Shown: positions 24,523-36,854, numbered from the stretch's first letter. The stretch is DNA of 64,000 nt from Apiosordaria backusii (GCA_030549205.1 JAUKTV010000014.1:1-64000), one strand, 5' to 3'. The notes: generated from the letters alone by a model not told the origin. Numbers and translations: made by a program.

Positions 24523-26460
24523 CTATGCCGCCTTGACCCCACCTACTGCCCGTGCCTTGCCATCTTCTGTCGCTCTCTGGGCTTGGAGTCTATCCACAAG
24601 CCCCTTGTTGATCTCGTCCTCAAAAACATCAACCTTTGTGGTAGCAAACTTGCGGGCGCTAACTCCCTTCTGGAAAAGAAGATCCAATTCGGCAAAGGAG
24701 CGACCCGTGGGCTCGGGTACCCGGAAGTATGTGTAGACAATGCAGAGAAAACACGATCCCCCCCAGAAAAAGCCGGCATAGTTTGCCCAGCCCCAGGCGC
24801 CAGGGTTCAACATATATGGGGTAAGCACACTGGTTATAATGCCCACGATAATGCTGTCAGGGGTCAGTATGGGATGATAGCATGATTAGCACCTATTCGG
24901 AGTACGACTTACTACAGAACCCGGCCGAGAGCGACAGTCTTAATCTGAAGCCGTCTGGTCGAGATCTCGCTGACCAGTGAGTAGCACACAGTTCCAACCG
25001 TGCTTTGGTAGGTCAGAGCCCAACCCAGCATGATGCTGCCGGTAGCAATGGCGCCTTGCTTCCGGTGCTCTTCAGGCACCAGCCCGAGGAAACCGAGAAT
25101 CATGAGCATCACAAACAAGCCGCACAGCCCGTACAGATAGAGCGATCGCCGTCCGATGCCGCGGCTCATCAGGAACCAAGCGCTGAACACCCCCACCATG
25201 TTGATACCGTACTGGCCGAGCGCAAACCCATACGCCTTTCTCTCGTCGAGCCCGGCTTGCGTCAAAAAGTAGGTCGAGTAGTTGGAGAAGGAATTGCCGC
25301 TCAGGTTTTGGATAGCCCATACCATGCAAACAATCTCTGTCCGTCTCAGATCATGCCCCTTGAAGCAATCCCAATAGCTGGCACCAGCCGTTGTCTTCTC
25401 TTCCAAAGCCGTAGTGTGGACCATCATATCAACTGTCTCGTCGGCATCAAAATCCACCTCGCGGTTCAGACTGGTCAGGCGTAGCAGCGCCTTTTTGGCC
25501 TCGTCCAGCTTGCCTCGTCGGACAAGCCACCAGGGACTCTCAGGGGCAAAGAAGATGCCCAGCGCAAGGGGGAAGGGCCACATCCACTGAAGGGCATAGG
25601 GAATCCTGTACGCCCATTCATCCTGTCTGTCCAGCATGGACATGATGACTCCGATGCCGATCAGCTGGCCCAGTCCCCAGCAAAAGTTGACGTAGGTTGT
25701 CAGATAGCCTCTCATCGCGACCGGGCACACCTCGGAGGCATAGGTGATGGTGAGGGTCTGGAAGATACCCCACGGCTACATGATCCACGCGCAGACTTGT
25801 CAGCGTCTCTTCCAGATATATTTGTCCACGGGAGTTGGTCCGGCCTTACCACACCACACAGAATCTCGGCAGCCAGGAGAGTTTGGACATTTTGAGCCGT
25901 AAAAAACAGCGCGATCCAGCCGTTCAGAACCATCAGGGACACAATGACGGTCCATCGGTAGCCAAACCTTTCCGACACCCAGCCGTTGATGACCAGACCG
26001 ATCAATTCACCGACCATGGCCCCATTGCTGAGGCCGGCTTGCCATGGGGCAGGCACCTCCCATTTCCCATTCGGCAGCTGTTCTCCGTACTTTTGGTTGA
26101 ACTGAGGGAAGGCGTCTGCGGGATAGCTCATGTGGTTAGCCGCCCTTCGCGGTGGTGCATGGAGAGACTGGCGGCAGTTTAATGGCACTGCCAAGGGACC
26201 GGGCACCTACAGAAATTGTTGACAAGGCAAATGTCGTATCCTTCCATGACAATGCATGTCGAGATGAGCAGACTCCAGGCGATGGCCTTGGGATACAGCT
26301 TGATTCCTTGCAACAGCGTCATGTTTTGTTCCTTTTCCGTGGCCATCCTGGCGCCATGGAGAACTCGGTCGGCTGCCGTGTAATGGCCAGGGTCCTTCTC
26401 GCCCCCGGCCGCAGCTTGAGAAGGCGTGGGCTTGTCATCTGAAGCCATACTGGACGTCAT
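24523..26460 (-). CDS. MFS sugar-porter family transporter (maltose/alpha-glucoside permease type)
   Basis: Exons 26460-26211, 26115-25850, 25775-24913 and 24853-24523 give 569 residues. All junctions restore family text: CLVNNF-YAFPQFN, LCGV-PWGIFQTLT, ALGRVL-YIIVGII. It should have 12 membrane segments in the plasma membrane. Sugar-porter signatures are visible: GYDICLVNNFYAFPQF in TM1, ERFGYRW after TM2, SEVCPVAMRGYLTTYVN, PESPWWLVRRGKLDEAKKAL in the central loop, GRRSLYLYG, and a C-terminal VPEPTGRSFAELDLLF. The alpha-glucoside/maltose permease group is closest, but the substrate is not readable. It lies 5' to 5' with the Zn2Cys6 regulator, about 1.46 kb apart, which suggests co-regulation. 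Confidence 0.88.
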
Positions 26461-27919
26461 GGTCTTCCAGTAGGAGGCTGTCACCACTCGTCGATATTAT
26501 TTTTGTTGTTGCAATATTAGAGTTTTGAGCTACCGAAGAAGGGCAGCCCTCGTCACATGAAGGAGCAAAAGGCCTTTAAAGTCGCGTGCCATCGCGCTCG
26601 CTGCCGATCCATTTTCATCCATCACCCCCTCCGACTTTGCACAAACTCCACGGGAAAAGGGACTCACAATCCAATCGCAGGAGGGCCCAGATGCGACGCT
26701 GTGGAGTGTTTGGCAGTGGAGGTTACAGCGGGGTAGATACATACTCCGTAGAACCTGGAATCCCTGCCATGATGGAATCCGAGCATCTGGTTCCTACTGC
26801 CTAGCTGCCCTTTCCAGGGCGTCCATGATAAATAAGAAGTTTCTTGAACCTCGGACTGGCTGCGCGTCTTGATGGCGACAGGAAGGCAAGGCGCATCGGT
26901 GGGAGGGCACCTAACGTAGTGTAGGACTGGGACATTGGCAGGGTATCGACCACAAGGTACTTTACCTAAGGTAACACTCGGGCGCCGTTCCAGTCGTCGG
27001 GTGCCTGATAGGATGGATGGGATGAGCTGATGCAAAGTGCAAATGCAAATGCCAATGGCAGTGGAAAATGGAAGCTCTCTACGGCTGTCGATGCCTGCAT
27101 GGTGGAAGAAGATGACAGCGCCTTCTGGAGAACGCACGCCATGGCGTCGTTCCCCGCATCGTTGATTCGGGACTCGATCGAGAAAAGCAAAGTGAGATGC
27201 AGCCAGCCCAACCCAGCACCATAGCTAAGGTAGGTGCAATCCACGTATCTCATATCTTTTTTTTCTTTTCCCCATCATCTTTTCGTCCCATCGCACTGGA
27301 CAGTTCCACTTCATTCATAAACCACTCCCACTACCTGGTCCCAGACTCCCAGCAGCGGGCCTGTTAAGGTGATCAACCTACCCTACGGTACCTACCTAGG
27401 TTACCTGACACAGCCTGCCTGCTGCCATCCCAAACAGCCCAGTCCGCTCCTAGGTAGCGTCCATCCCGAAAACGAGGCTCCAGCTCCCGTCGTTAATTGA
27501 CCTTGTTGACCAACCCGCCCAGCACCTACCTCCCCAAGCAATCGCAGCTCCCCAAGAACTTTGAACGGTTGGGTATCACATCTGGCCTGGCTGTTGCCCG
27601 CCCTGTGGCATCGCATCTCAACGGGCGCAATTTCCCTGATCTGATCAGCCACGACTGTGCATGTGTGCTCTTCCTGATTCCACAGCGCCGCTTCTCGCTC
27701 GACAAAGTCCAGACTCCCGTCGACACTCAACATCGACCGCCAAACTCCACTCCCGATCCCCTTCAGCAAACCCACGGCTCCACCATCCCGTCGCACAGAG
27801 CCGAGCATGCTGACGCTTCTCCTGCTGCTGTGAGTTTCGGCTTCCTTGCGGCCACCGACAGCTGGAGCCCAGGTAGACTCTCCCGTCCCGTCCCGCCCCA
27901 CGTCCGATTGTCTGTGGTC
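26461..27919. promoter_or_regulatory. Divergent region between sugar-porter and Zn2Cys6 regulator
   Basis: The region has no convincing coding sequence. It holds repeated short words of the type CCTACCTAGGTTACC near 27380-27405. As the shared upstream DNA of a transporter and a regulator it is the natural place for pathway control. I did not find an obvious CGG...CCG palindrome. Confidence 0.4.
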
Positions 27920-30421
27920 ATGTCCTCTCCAAGCACCAGCACCTCCGCCTCGGGCTCGGGCTCGTCTCCCGGAGCTCTGCCTGGTCTGGCCAAGTTTGGC
28001 TGGTGCGTGTGCCCTTTTTTTTTTTTTGACTCTCTATTCTTCGGTGTCTTTTTTCTGTTTTTTTTTTTCTTGTTTTCTGTTTTTTTAGGGGGTGTTGTCC
28101 TTGTTTGTCTGTTCGCTCAGGAATCCACAGATCTGATCCGATTCGATCAGATCCGATCCGATCCCGATTACCCCAATTGTTAGGTTGTTTGCTGCCAGTT
28201 GCCCACACTAACAAGCACGCACCCAACCATAACAGCATCAACTGTCGGGAACAGCATCTGAAATGTCAGTCCATCTCCACCGGCCCAGCAGTCCCCACAA
28301 CTGCTGTAGGCAAGTAGTGTAGTTTGTACATACCTTAGACACTGACTAGCATACCGCAGGTGATAGAGTGACACCCACATGCGGCCGATGCCAAACTGCA
28401 GGCCGGACTTGCCGTCCGACGGGTCTCAAGATCCGCGTCAATACCGAGAGTTTGTGTGCCCCTTGCCCGGTTCTTGTATTTGCTCTCCAGTTGAAGGAAG
28501 CTGACTGCTTGCTCGCCGATTTGCTGATGCGCAGACGGCAAGTTCAAGTTCGCCAGGAAACAGAAGTGGGTCAAGGCTCCAAAGCAATGTATGTTGACTC
28601 CCGTGTTCTTTTATGACATGACGAGATGCTAACGATGGTGGGCGGGGCAAAGTCATCTGGATCGACGAGACCGCATCAACAAGTGGTCATGATCAGTCCA
28701 GTCCAGAGAGCGGAGCTGAGGACTTCGACGTTGACGTGTCGAACTATGCTGCTTCGCCAGAGCTTGCCTCTCCTGGGACGGCGACAGCTCCGCAATCCGC
28801 CACCCTCTCACAGGTCTCCTCGATTCCTGCCGAGTCTACGCACTCACCCAGCGGTCTTGTAGCTCTCAACAGGTGTACTGTCGATGGGCTTCAGTTTGCT
28901 GCCGAGAAGCAGCCTTTTGCTGTCAATGCACCTCTTGGCCTCGAGGAGCCTTCCAAGTGGCCTCTTCCGCAAGGCACTGAAGGCGCTCTTATCCGCAATT
29001 TTGTCGAAAACTTGGCTCTCTGGGTAAGTTGACTGGGCCCCTTCCACGAATGTTTACTTGTATCGACTTGTCGCTGGAGAGACCGTGTCTAACATGACTG
29101 TTTTAGCTAGATCTGTGTGACCCGAACCGTGTGTGCTGCCGTGCTTGGTTGAGGATATTACCCAGTGCAAAGTTAACCATGCAATCCAGAATCATTCCAG
29201 ATTGAAGTCCCCCGCCGGGCTGCAAAATCTGCTATTTTGCGGGACGCCATGTTGGCGCTTTCCGCCCGACATCTGGCCAACACGTGTCGATCATCATACT
29301 ACGAGGCCCAAGCCCAATTCTACAATAGCCGGTGCATTGAGAATCTCATCAAGGCTGGCAAGGCTAGCACCGACTGGCTGATTGATCATGAACCTAGGCT
29401 GGCTGAGAACTGCTTTGGTGCAGCCATCATCCTCAGGGTCATGGAGGAAATGCAAGGTATGCGACTCATGGGCTTCGGGGATCTGATGGCCTTGCAGAGG
29501 CGAGCATGTGCTGACCTAGATTCAGAGTCACGAACTCCCTCTGTAAGTAACGAGAGGCACTACCCGCATATCCACCTCTTGGGCATCCGCGAGTATACGC
29601 ACAGTTACGTCTCTGGCCACAAGGGCCTCACTCCAGGAACGTTGGCCGCCGCGTCATTTTGGGTCGGCCTGCGGCAAGACATCTACTTTGCCGTCATGAA
29701 AAAGAGCACGGTAAAGCTCAGCTTGGTCTCTGCATTGCCCAGCAAAGACCCCTATGAGGACCTTGAAGATGACTATTATTGGGCCAACCGGGCCGTGGTG
29801 CATTGCGCCAACGTTTTGAACTTTTGTCACGGGGAGGAAGCAAACCGAACGCTTGAGCGCTGGGTCCTCCTCATCAGAGAAAACGAGAATTGGGCTGGCC
29901 GCATGGGACGAGGAGAGAATAATAAACTGGCGTCCCGGAGGGAGGAATCCGACTTTTGGGTGCCATACGTCAAGGAGATTGATGTTGATGGCTCAAAGCC
30001 GTTTCCGGAGATTTGGTATCTTAGAAGCTGCCAAGGTAAGGAACGCCGTCACATGCTCTCACTACCCAGGGAGCTAACGGTGGATATTGTTACAGTTATT
30101 GGGATGCAGCATTTTCTTCTGGCCTCGGCCTTTCTGTTTTCCAACCAGCCCAGGATCGAGATGGCCTCGAGGGAGGCAGCGGACGCCCTAGCGGTAGGTT
30201 ATGACGAAGGCTCCCTTCAATGTGAACGATGACCTGGCTAACTCCGGCCCTTGGTTGACAGCAACGCGTTCAGGCGCTGGTGCGAGAAATCTGTGGAATT
30301 GGTCTCGGAAACAAGAGCATAGCCCCTAGCATGTTCACTGCCTGCATGGCAATTGCGGCCTGTAAGAGTCATCATTTTTTACCTTTACTTCTATCTGATG
30401 TCGCGGCGATGAGCTCCGGCG

Positions 30422-30473
<52 letters not shown>

Positions 30474-30638
30474 AACAAACCAGGCTGGTTTGCTAACAAC
30501 CGAGCAGTTGGCCATTTGTTTAGCATGCCCAAGGACCAGCAGGCCATGTTACGTATTCTCGAACAGACCGAGAAGGACCATGCTCGACCCACGTTGGAGG
30601 TACAACAGCGGATGAAAAAGGTCTGGGGATGGCGATAA
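27920..30638 (+). CDS. Zn2Cys6 (C6) fungal transcription factor
   Basis: Eleven exons: 27920-28002, 28236-28264, 28360-28449, 28535-28588, 28653-29023, 29107-29128, 29190-29456, 29526-30035, 30096-30193, 30262-30361 and 30508-30638, giving 584 residues. The binuclear cluster is C28-x2-C31-x6-C38-x6-C45-x2-C48-x6-C55 and spans three exons; introns 1 and 2 each split a cysteine codon. A basic linker (KFKFARKQKWVKAPKQ) and the FIWIDETAS segment follow. The middle domain has LALWLDLCDPN and IEVPRRAAKSAILRDAMLALSARHL, typical of the ARCA-like group of fungal regulators. Introns at 29457-29525 and 30036-30095 are multiples of three and read through, so they are the least certain. Intron 10 carries a CAA microsatellite. 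Likely nuclear; the target is unknown, with the divergent transporter the first candidate. Confidence 0.88.
28134..28167. repeat. GATCCGAT-type short tandem words in intron 1 of the regulator
   Basis: Overlapping GATCCGATT/GATCAGATCC words repeat about five times. They sit in intron 1, downstream of T-runs at 28013-28026 and 28059-28068. Confidence 0.6.
30422..30473. repeat. CAA trinucleotide microsatellite in intron 10
   Basis: About 17 uninterrupted CAA units lie inside the 146-nt intron of the Zn2Cys6 gene, upstream of a GCTAAC branch site. Confidence 0.95.
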
Positions 30639-32714
30639 AACTTGTTCAGATATCCATGTTCATAAACTTGAAGGAAATATGCCCTGTGGCTGAATCAGAT
30701 GGTCTAGACGATAATGGAGATGGGTTTGGTTTGAGGCCAGTCTACGTCCGTCTTGTTTCGATGGGGCTGATGCTCGCCTTGGAATTCAGGGAGGAGGAGT
30801 GGTTTTCTCAAGGCGTCCGATCGCCGCTGCTGTACTGGCCAGTGGAATCGGCACTTGGCCATCAGATCAGCTTGGTTCAGCACCGAAAGTTACTTAATGC
30901 ACGTCCATCGTACATGCAAGGCAACCTTGGTTGCCTTTATCTTGAGGTGCAGCTCGCCGCCATTTGCGGGTGCCACGCCAACGTCGGGCCGCTGCTTGTC
31001 GAAGAGGTTGAACGAATGGCTGAGCTGCTTCATCACGTGGGCTTGCTAGTGCGAGAAGAAGAAAACGGGTGGCGGCGCGTGACGAAGACAAAATCAGGGC
31101 AGAGGAGGGGGTTTGCCCATCTTGGGCCTGTCACCACATCACATACGCTTGACCAAAAGCAGACGACGGGCTGTGGTGTAGTAGTGTATGTAGTTGCTGC
31201 ATACACTACACATGTACCTGTACATACATACAATACAAACATCATGGCCTGGCGTCACATATGTCTCTCATCTCAAAGGTGCGGGGCGCATGCATCCAAG
31301 CAGTGCTCCTGACCAGGGACCGGGGTTGGCAAGGGTGTGTGAGGCTGGTTGCTCAAGCTGCCCCTTTTTCGCGCGATTTTGCCTGATCTTGAACAGGGAA
31401 GCATGTTTGGTCCGAACCCATGAGCGGTCCCCATGAACCAAGCATCGGAACGAGTTGCCTGTTCCTGGGCGGCCCAAGGTCCGATCAAGCAATTTTGGCC
31501 GACGTGTGCACGGCCGAACTGCTGGAAATGTCTGCATCCCGGGATCGTGGGAAGGGGACACGGTGCGGTGGTCACGGAAAACGTATGGCATCGTCAGTCG
31601 CTTGACGGAGGGCGTGGGATGTCCCGAACGGCTGGGGAGATCTTATCTCGATGATGAAACCGAGGTGCATATCCGTCCTGTCCCCCCATGACCTTCTCCT
31701 CCCTCATGCAGGTGGCCGGATGTGCCCCAATACCATTGCTTTCTGAAGCAAACCGCCTGCTGATGCAAACATCGACGGACCGGCGAAGTCCCCGTACCTA
31801 TTACGAGCCCAGGTTCACCGTCGACCCTGTGGACGTACACCCCCTGCTCTTTTTTAAGCAAGCAAACACATCTGACCTGTGTCCATGACGCCAAATTTTC
31901 CATGGTGTAATCTTCTTTTCTTTTTCGTCTTTGTTCTTCTTCTCTGCGTCTCAGTACCACCCTACTGCTCATGTCCGCCAGGCTAGCCTAGTCAGTCTTC
32001 TTTTTCGTTTACTTTTCTCTCTGCTTTTCTCGGAAACATCTCGGAGACGGAGTAGGGGTGGGAGCTAGGAAACGGGCAGAGGGCGACGGACAACAGACAT
32101 CCTACCCTATCCTTTTCTTGCTCAGGCTGCTAGATGTTGCTTGGGCTTGGGCGGTCAGCAATCATGCATTTCCGACTCTCGTGTGACACTCTTTCCCCTC
32201 TAGTTTGGGGATGGTGCTGCCGTCACCGCTTAGTGTGCCATCCTCCGTAGAGGTGGCATGCTTGCTCCACTCGCTTGTGTGGGTATAAATTGCGGTGTGC
32301 TCCGTCTACGAAGGAATATGGTGGCTTTTCTTGTCGGCACTGGGCGCCATCACCGTCACAACCCACCGCATGATCTTCTTGCTAGTTTGCTTGTTTCTCA
32401 TCACTGCACCGCTCATCACCATCCGCCGGTCAGTTCGTTCCGAACGTCTCCAGACAGCCCCATTGCTAGGTGGCACTACCTAGTGAAGGACCAGCCCTCT
32501 CTTTGACCAGGCCAGCTACTAGTTCTGCCGGTCCAAGAGACAAAAGGCCAAGTTTGTAAGTGGCGGCTCACATCACACTGTGTTGCCCTGTCCGAGTCCC
32601 TCGCAGGTTTTCTGACCGGCCCGTCCAAGATCCCACTGTCAGAGCCCCCGGGCAGTTACAGGTGACAGCTCACTTTTGCGCCTCGTCAACATACATATCA
32701 GCGCACACCGGTCC
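30639..32714. other. 2.1-kb intergenic region, no gene seen
   Basis: This is 3' DNA of the regulator and the upstream region of inositol oxygenase. A 227-codon open frame (30629-31312) overlaps the end of the regulator and has no domain or family resemblance; I treat it as chance. A TTTTTC-rich pyrimidine tract lies at 31910-32030. Confidence 0.4.
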
Positions 32715-33740
32715 ATGGCCCACTCGGCGATTTACGCTTCCGAGCAGCCGTCTCTGCTGTTGGCCGACGGCGCGGCTCTGGAAGCCATCTCGGACGCTAT
32801 TGACACGGTCAACAAGCTCAAGGGCCTCTCTTCGCCCATCACAGCCTACGACTCCGAGTCAAGGTTTGACTTGGCCAAGGACAAGGGTTCCTTTCGGCAG
32901 TATGAGACAGCATGTGAGCGGGTCCGTAACTTCTATTCGGAACAGCATGCCCAGCAGACGGTGGAGCACAACCTGAGAATGAGGGCGCGCTTCTTTGACC
33001 CCAAGAGAAAGAGGGAGGAGATGACTATCTGGCAGGCCATGGAGAGACTGAACACGCTCATTGATGATTCCGATCCCGACACAGAACTGAGCCAGATTCA
33101 ACACTTGCTGCAGAGTGCCGAGGCCATCAGGAGGGATGGCAAGCCGAGGTGGATGCAAGTCACAGGACTGGTTCACGATCTCGGGAAGCTGATGCTGTTC
33201 TTCGAAGGGTGTTCGACAGGGCAATGGGACGTCGTGGGGGACACCTTTCCTGTCGGCTGCAAATGGGATGAAAAATGTGTTTTTGTCGAGGCGTTTGAGC
33301 AGAATCCTGACGCAAAACACCCCGTGTACGGAACCAAGAACGGGATTTATACTCCCGGAAAAGGCATCGACCAGTTTCTGATGAGCTGGGGCCACGATGA
33401 GTTTCTGTATCTGGTGCTGAAGGATCAGAGCGTGTTGCCGAGGGAGGCGTTGGCCATGATTCGGTATCACAGCTTTTATCCGTGGCATCATGAAGGGGGA
33501 TACAAGGAATTCATGGCAGACGGTGATGACGTACTGCTGAACGCGGTACAGGCCTTCAATCCCTATGATCTGTATAGCAAGACGGATGAGGAGCCGGACG
33601 TGGAGAAGTTGAAGGTATGTTGCTCATGTTTTACATAGGTACTGTACAAAAGAGAGGGGACTGGTGCTAACAAAAGGCAATAGCCGTACTACATGGAGCT
33701 GATTGATGAGTTCTTTCCGCAAAAGATCCTCAAATGGTAA
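32715..33740 (+). CDS. myo-Inositol oxygenase
   Basis: Exons 32715-33614 and 33684-33740 give 318 residues. The 69-nt intron GTATGT...CAATAG has a GCTAAC branch site and separates EKLK from PYYMELIDEFFP. The enzyme is a non-haem di-iron oxygenase that opens the myo-inositol ring to D-glucuronate in the cytosol. The HD-type ligand motifs of the family are all present in order: VEHNLRMR, GLVHDLGKLM, SWGHDEFLYLV, RYHSFYPWHHEGGY, FNPYDLYSK, and the C-terminal IDEFFPQKILKW. An in-frame ATG 13 codons upstream exists; MAHSAIYAS is the more likely start. It is slightly longer than animal MIOX (about 285 residues) at the N-terminus. Its right neighbour HIBADH-like gene is convergent at 180 bp. Confidence 0.95.
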
Positions 33741-33920
33741 CCTTGGCTTACAACAGGGGGGGGACAACAATTTTCATCAATCACCATTATAGAGATGCTG
33801 AATTTTATTTAGACACTACCAGGTGTTGGACAGTCGTCAGTCGTCGATAGGTAACATTCAAAGGTTTCAAGAAGATCCTGTGACGGGAAGCAGTGCATTA
33901 AGTACGTATCTAAAATATAT

Positions 33921-35032
33921 TCACTGATCATTCAGCCACTTGAAAACCACTCTTGCATCCTTCCCTTTGTATCTCTCATCCTCCATCGCCTCCTTGAAAG
34001 CATCCAGTGTTGGTTGATCCAACACCGTTCTCGCACCTACGGATTGAGCTAGTTTCGATCCCATCCCCAACACCTTCGCACAGAGCTCTATCCTGAAGCC
34101 CCCTTCATAACCCCTGCTGCTTGGCACATTGTCTTGTACCCCTGGTACGGGGTTCGAATGGCTTGTTACCCAGCACTGGCCTCCCGAGACGTTAATTACT
34201 TCTGTCAGCAACTTCGGATCTAATCCGGCCTTGACACCTATATTTAGGGCCTCAGAGGCAGCCAAAGAGGTTATGGCAGACAGGTAGTTGTTAATAATTT
34301 TGAAAGCTGTCCCGGCCCCCACATCTCCGCAAAGAAAAATGCCATTTGGATTGCCCATGTGAGACAAAAGAGTCTCAACCAGGGGGAATACAGACGGGGA
34401 AACTGAAGGGAGACAGCCAACCATGAAGGTCAGGGATCCCGATTTGGCACCCATTGGGCCTCCGGAGACGGGGGCATCTACAAACGTTGCCTTGTTGGTA
34501 GGGATGGAGTGGGAGACAGAGAGAATCGTTGACGACTCGATTGTGCCGCATTCCATGAGCAGCTTTTTTCCTCGGGCGTCAAGGTCGGATGGGGGCTCAG
34601 GGATCCCAGCGAGAATGCCAGTCGAGGGGTCGAGGTAGACTTCTAGCACGGAAGATGAGTTGGGCAGCATGGTTATGATTGTATCCTTTGCATTCACTCG
34701 AATCAGTGGGCTGTTACACGTTTGGTCAACTGATGCCAGGGGCAGCTCACGGCTTGGTGGGCTGCTTCAAACCCATTCTTTACAATCTTGACCGGGCCCT
34801 GGTTCGAAGTCGAAGTCTCAGCAATGAACCGCTCAAGAGCGTCAGTGTTGACGTCGCAGATGAGGAGCGTCTTTTCGGGATTCAGGCCGGCTCTGAGATT
34901 CTTTGCCATGGGGTAGCCCATGACTCCCAAGCCTGTGTCCTTGCATTGTCAACGAAGCCCTGTCATTTTAGGGGCTGCAGAGGAGCTGGCAAACATACCA
35001 ATGAAGGCTACGGTATTCTCCGGGGAAGGCAT
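33921..35032 (-). CDS. Beta-hydroxyacid dehydrogenase, HIBADH/6PGDH family (copy 1)
   Basis: Exons 35032-34999, 34932-34751 and 34685-33921 give 326 residues. Junctions read AFIG-LGVMGYPM and AAHQA-DTIITMLP. The NAD(P) site GLGVMG is at residues 12-17; substrate-site DAPVSGGPMGAKSG and the catalytic lysine in GAGTAFKIINNYLS are intact. The family includes 3-hydroxyisobutyrate dehydrogenase, tartronate semialdehyde reductase and glyoxylate/succinic semialdehyde reductase; the substrate cannot be told apart here. Adjacent MBL copy 1 is on the same strand. A paralogue lies at 42533-43597 and shares the position and phase of the second intron. Confidence 0.88.
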
Positions 35033-35858
35033 TGTCGACGTGGCTTGAATGACCGACTGAGAATGTTTGTTGCCATTAGCAAATGGAAGACGACTGCAGA
35101 CGGCACGCTCTCGATGATGTTATCGATCCCTACCAACTTTCGAGCCCGGACTGACGACAAACACCCCGCTCTGAAGACTTGTGGTACCGTCCCGTCCCGC
35201 TCCCTGGAAAACTATTGCCAGAAAACAACTGCCGATCTCTGGTTCAATGTCTGGCACGCCGATCTGCTCGGTATGTCGGTATGATTTGGGCCGTCATGAG
35301 GGGAATCAGGAGACACTGCATATTCCCCCACGCTTGCATTGCAGCAGACTGGAAGCAAACAAATGATTCATGCGTGCGCTGCCACGTTGTGCACAGAAAA
35401 GCAGGGTACTGCAAGTCTAGATAAACTATGCCTGGTCAAACTTTGCATAGGCCCAATAAACTATCAAGGAGACCTACAAAAGCTAGCTGAGTGGCGTTAA
35501 AGATAGTACGTACCTTAGACATTAGTAGGAGCTCATTTGTCCACAACGTGCCTATAGTGTATTGAATGGCGGAACCTAACTCCGCGCCGAGAAGAGGGCC
35601 AAGAGCAGGATTTCCGAGGTGGTACAGTTATCTCGAGTGCGAGGAACGAAAACCCGGTAGGTGGAATTGACTAGTAGTGGGCTAGCATACCGCCACAGTT
35701 TGACGGCATATGCATCGCTTCTCTCGTGCTTGTGTTTGCTTGCCAGTGAGACTTGGCGATGCTGGATTGGTATTGTGATGCTCACATGTCCATCATCATA
35801 AATGCATGTGGCGGCATTTTAATTCGTGAGACTCCACTAACAGAGGTACCGAGTTCAG
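35033..35858. other. Intergenic region upstream of HIBADH copy 1
   Basis: About 0.8 kb with no gene seen. An AGACGG word occurs at 35098-35103, the same half-site that forms a perfect palindrome upstream of HIBADH copy 2. Confidence 0.4.
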
Positions 35859-36854
35859 TTACAGTGTACCAGGCCAGAATTTGTGCCTGTTCAAGCCCCT
35901 CCAAACCCCATCGTGAGCGACTATCACCTCTGTCTCAATCGTCCCTCGATAGCTTTCAACGAACCCCTTGATCCTGTCAAGCGTGGCGCCTGCAGCTTGC
36001 GTGTCAACATGTACACTCCTCAGGCCTCCCCTCCCATCTTCATACAGTGCAATTCCTTTGTCTCCTTCCAGAATACGGGGGTCGTGGCAGCAATCTCCTC
36101 CTAAATAGACATACTTTGACTCGGCAATCCGACATAGGAGGTTGACATGTCCGTAGAGGTGACCTGGTGAATCGACGACAAGGATTGAACCGTCCCCAAA
36201 CAGATCCAACGTAGCAGGAAAAGTGGATAAGGGCTTCCAGGCCCAGGTGCCAGGATTCAGATAGGGTGCGATACGGGCCAATGCTGAGTTTGATGGCTGT
36301 GTTTGCTTTGGTCGATCGCTTCCAACATCAAACGGAGAAACAAGAGGCAACTCCACTGTTCGGTCAAAGGGTAGCTCGTCGTCATTGAATAGATCGGCTG
36401 GGTATAGCGGGCCGTCCCCGTGTTTCAGAAGGCCCAGAGTGCCCGAGCCAACGATAAAGGTGGCGGAGGAAAAGTCTGATGGCGTGCCAACGTGATCCCA
36501 GTGTACATGGCTTAGTATCACCAAATCGATATCTTGCGGACCGACAGCGGTACCGCCTGCCAGCAGACTCTCTGTACAGTCAGGGGAAATGATGACTGGC
36601 TGACGTTGAGCAATGTGGGCTTGTTGCGAGGAAGTATATCCATGGATATCTCGCTTCACTCCGAGATCAAACAGCAACCGAGTGGGCCTTGTCCTTCCGG
36701 GAGCTAAGTGTTGGACGAGAAAAGAGAGAGAAGGGACGGTCGCACGCTTTTCAGGGTCGGCGTCGGTAACGAAGAGTCGCTCCGGAAGGGTGAGATGCCC
36801 CGCATCCAGGGCCGAGACTGTCACAACTGCGGGTGAGGCCTCCCTGACAGACAT
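35859..36854 (-). CDS. Metallo-beta-lactamase-fold hydrolase, lactonase-like (copy 1)
   Basis: A single exon of 331 residues starting MSVREASPAVV; an in-frame ATG 83 codons upstream is less likely. The metal motif is H116-V-H118-W-D120-H121 (SHVHWDHVG). Later ligands are in DSPGHLYGHVN, GGDCCHD and VIVAHDGVW. The pattern is that of the AttM/AiiA-like lactonase branch, which hydrolyses gamma-butyrolactone or acyl-homoserine lactones, but related fungal enzymes act on lactams too. The N-terminal VSALDAGHL strand and LLFDLGVKRD are typical. The start codon faces the alcohol dehydrogenase start across 361 bp. Confidence 0.85.
   Translation of the reverse strand: MSVREASPAVVTVSALDAGHLTLPERLFVTDADPEKRATVPSLSFLVQHLAPGRTRPTRLLFDLGVKRDIHGYTSSQQAHIAQRQPVIISPDCTESLLAGGTAVGPQDIDLVILSHVHWDHVGTPSDFSSATFIVGSGTLGLLKHGDGPLYPADLFNDDELPFDRTVELPLVSPFDVGSDRPKQTQPSNSALARIAPYLNPGTWAWKPLSTFPATLDLFGDGSILVVDSPGHLYGHVNLLCRIAESKYVYLGGDCCHDPRILEGDKGIALYEDGRGGLRSVHVDTQAAGATLDRIKGFVESYRGTIETEVIVAHDGVWRGLNRHKFWPGTL

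Noticed and set aside
30629..31312. 227-codon plus-strand open frame
   Set aside because: Overlaps the last codons of the Zn2Cys6 gene in another frame and shows no domain, signal peptide or conserved word.
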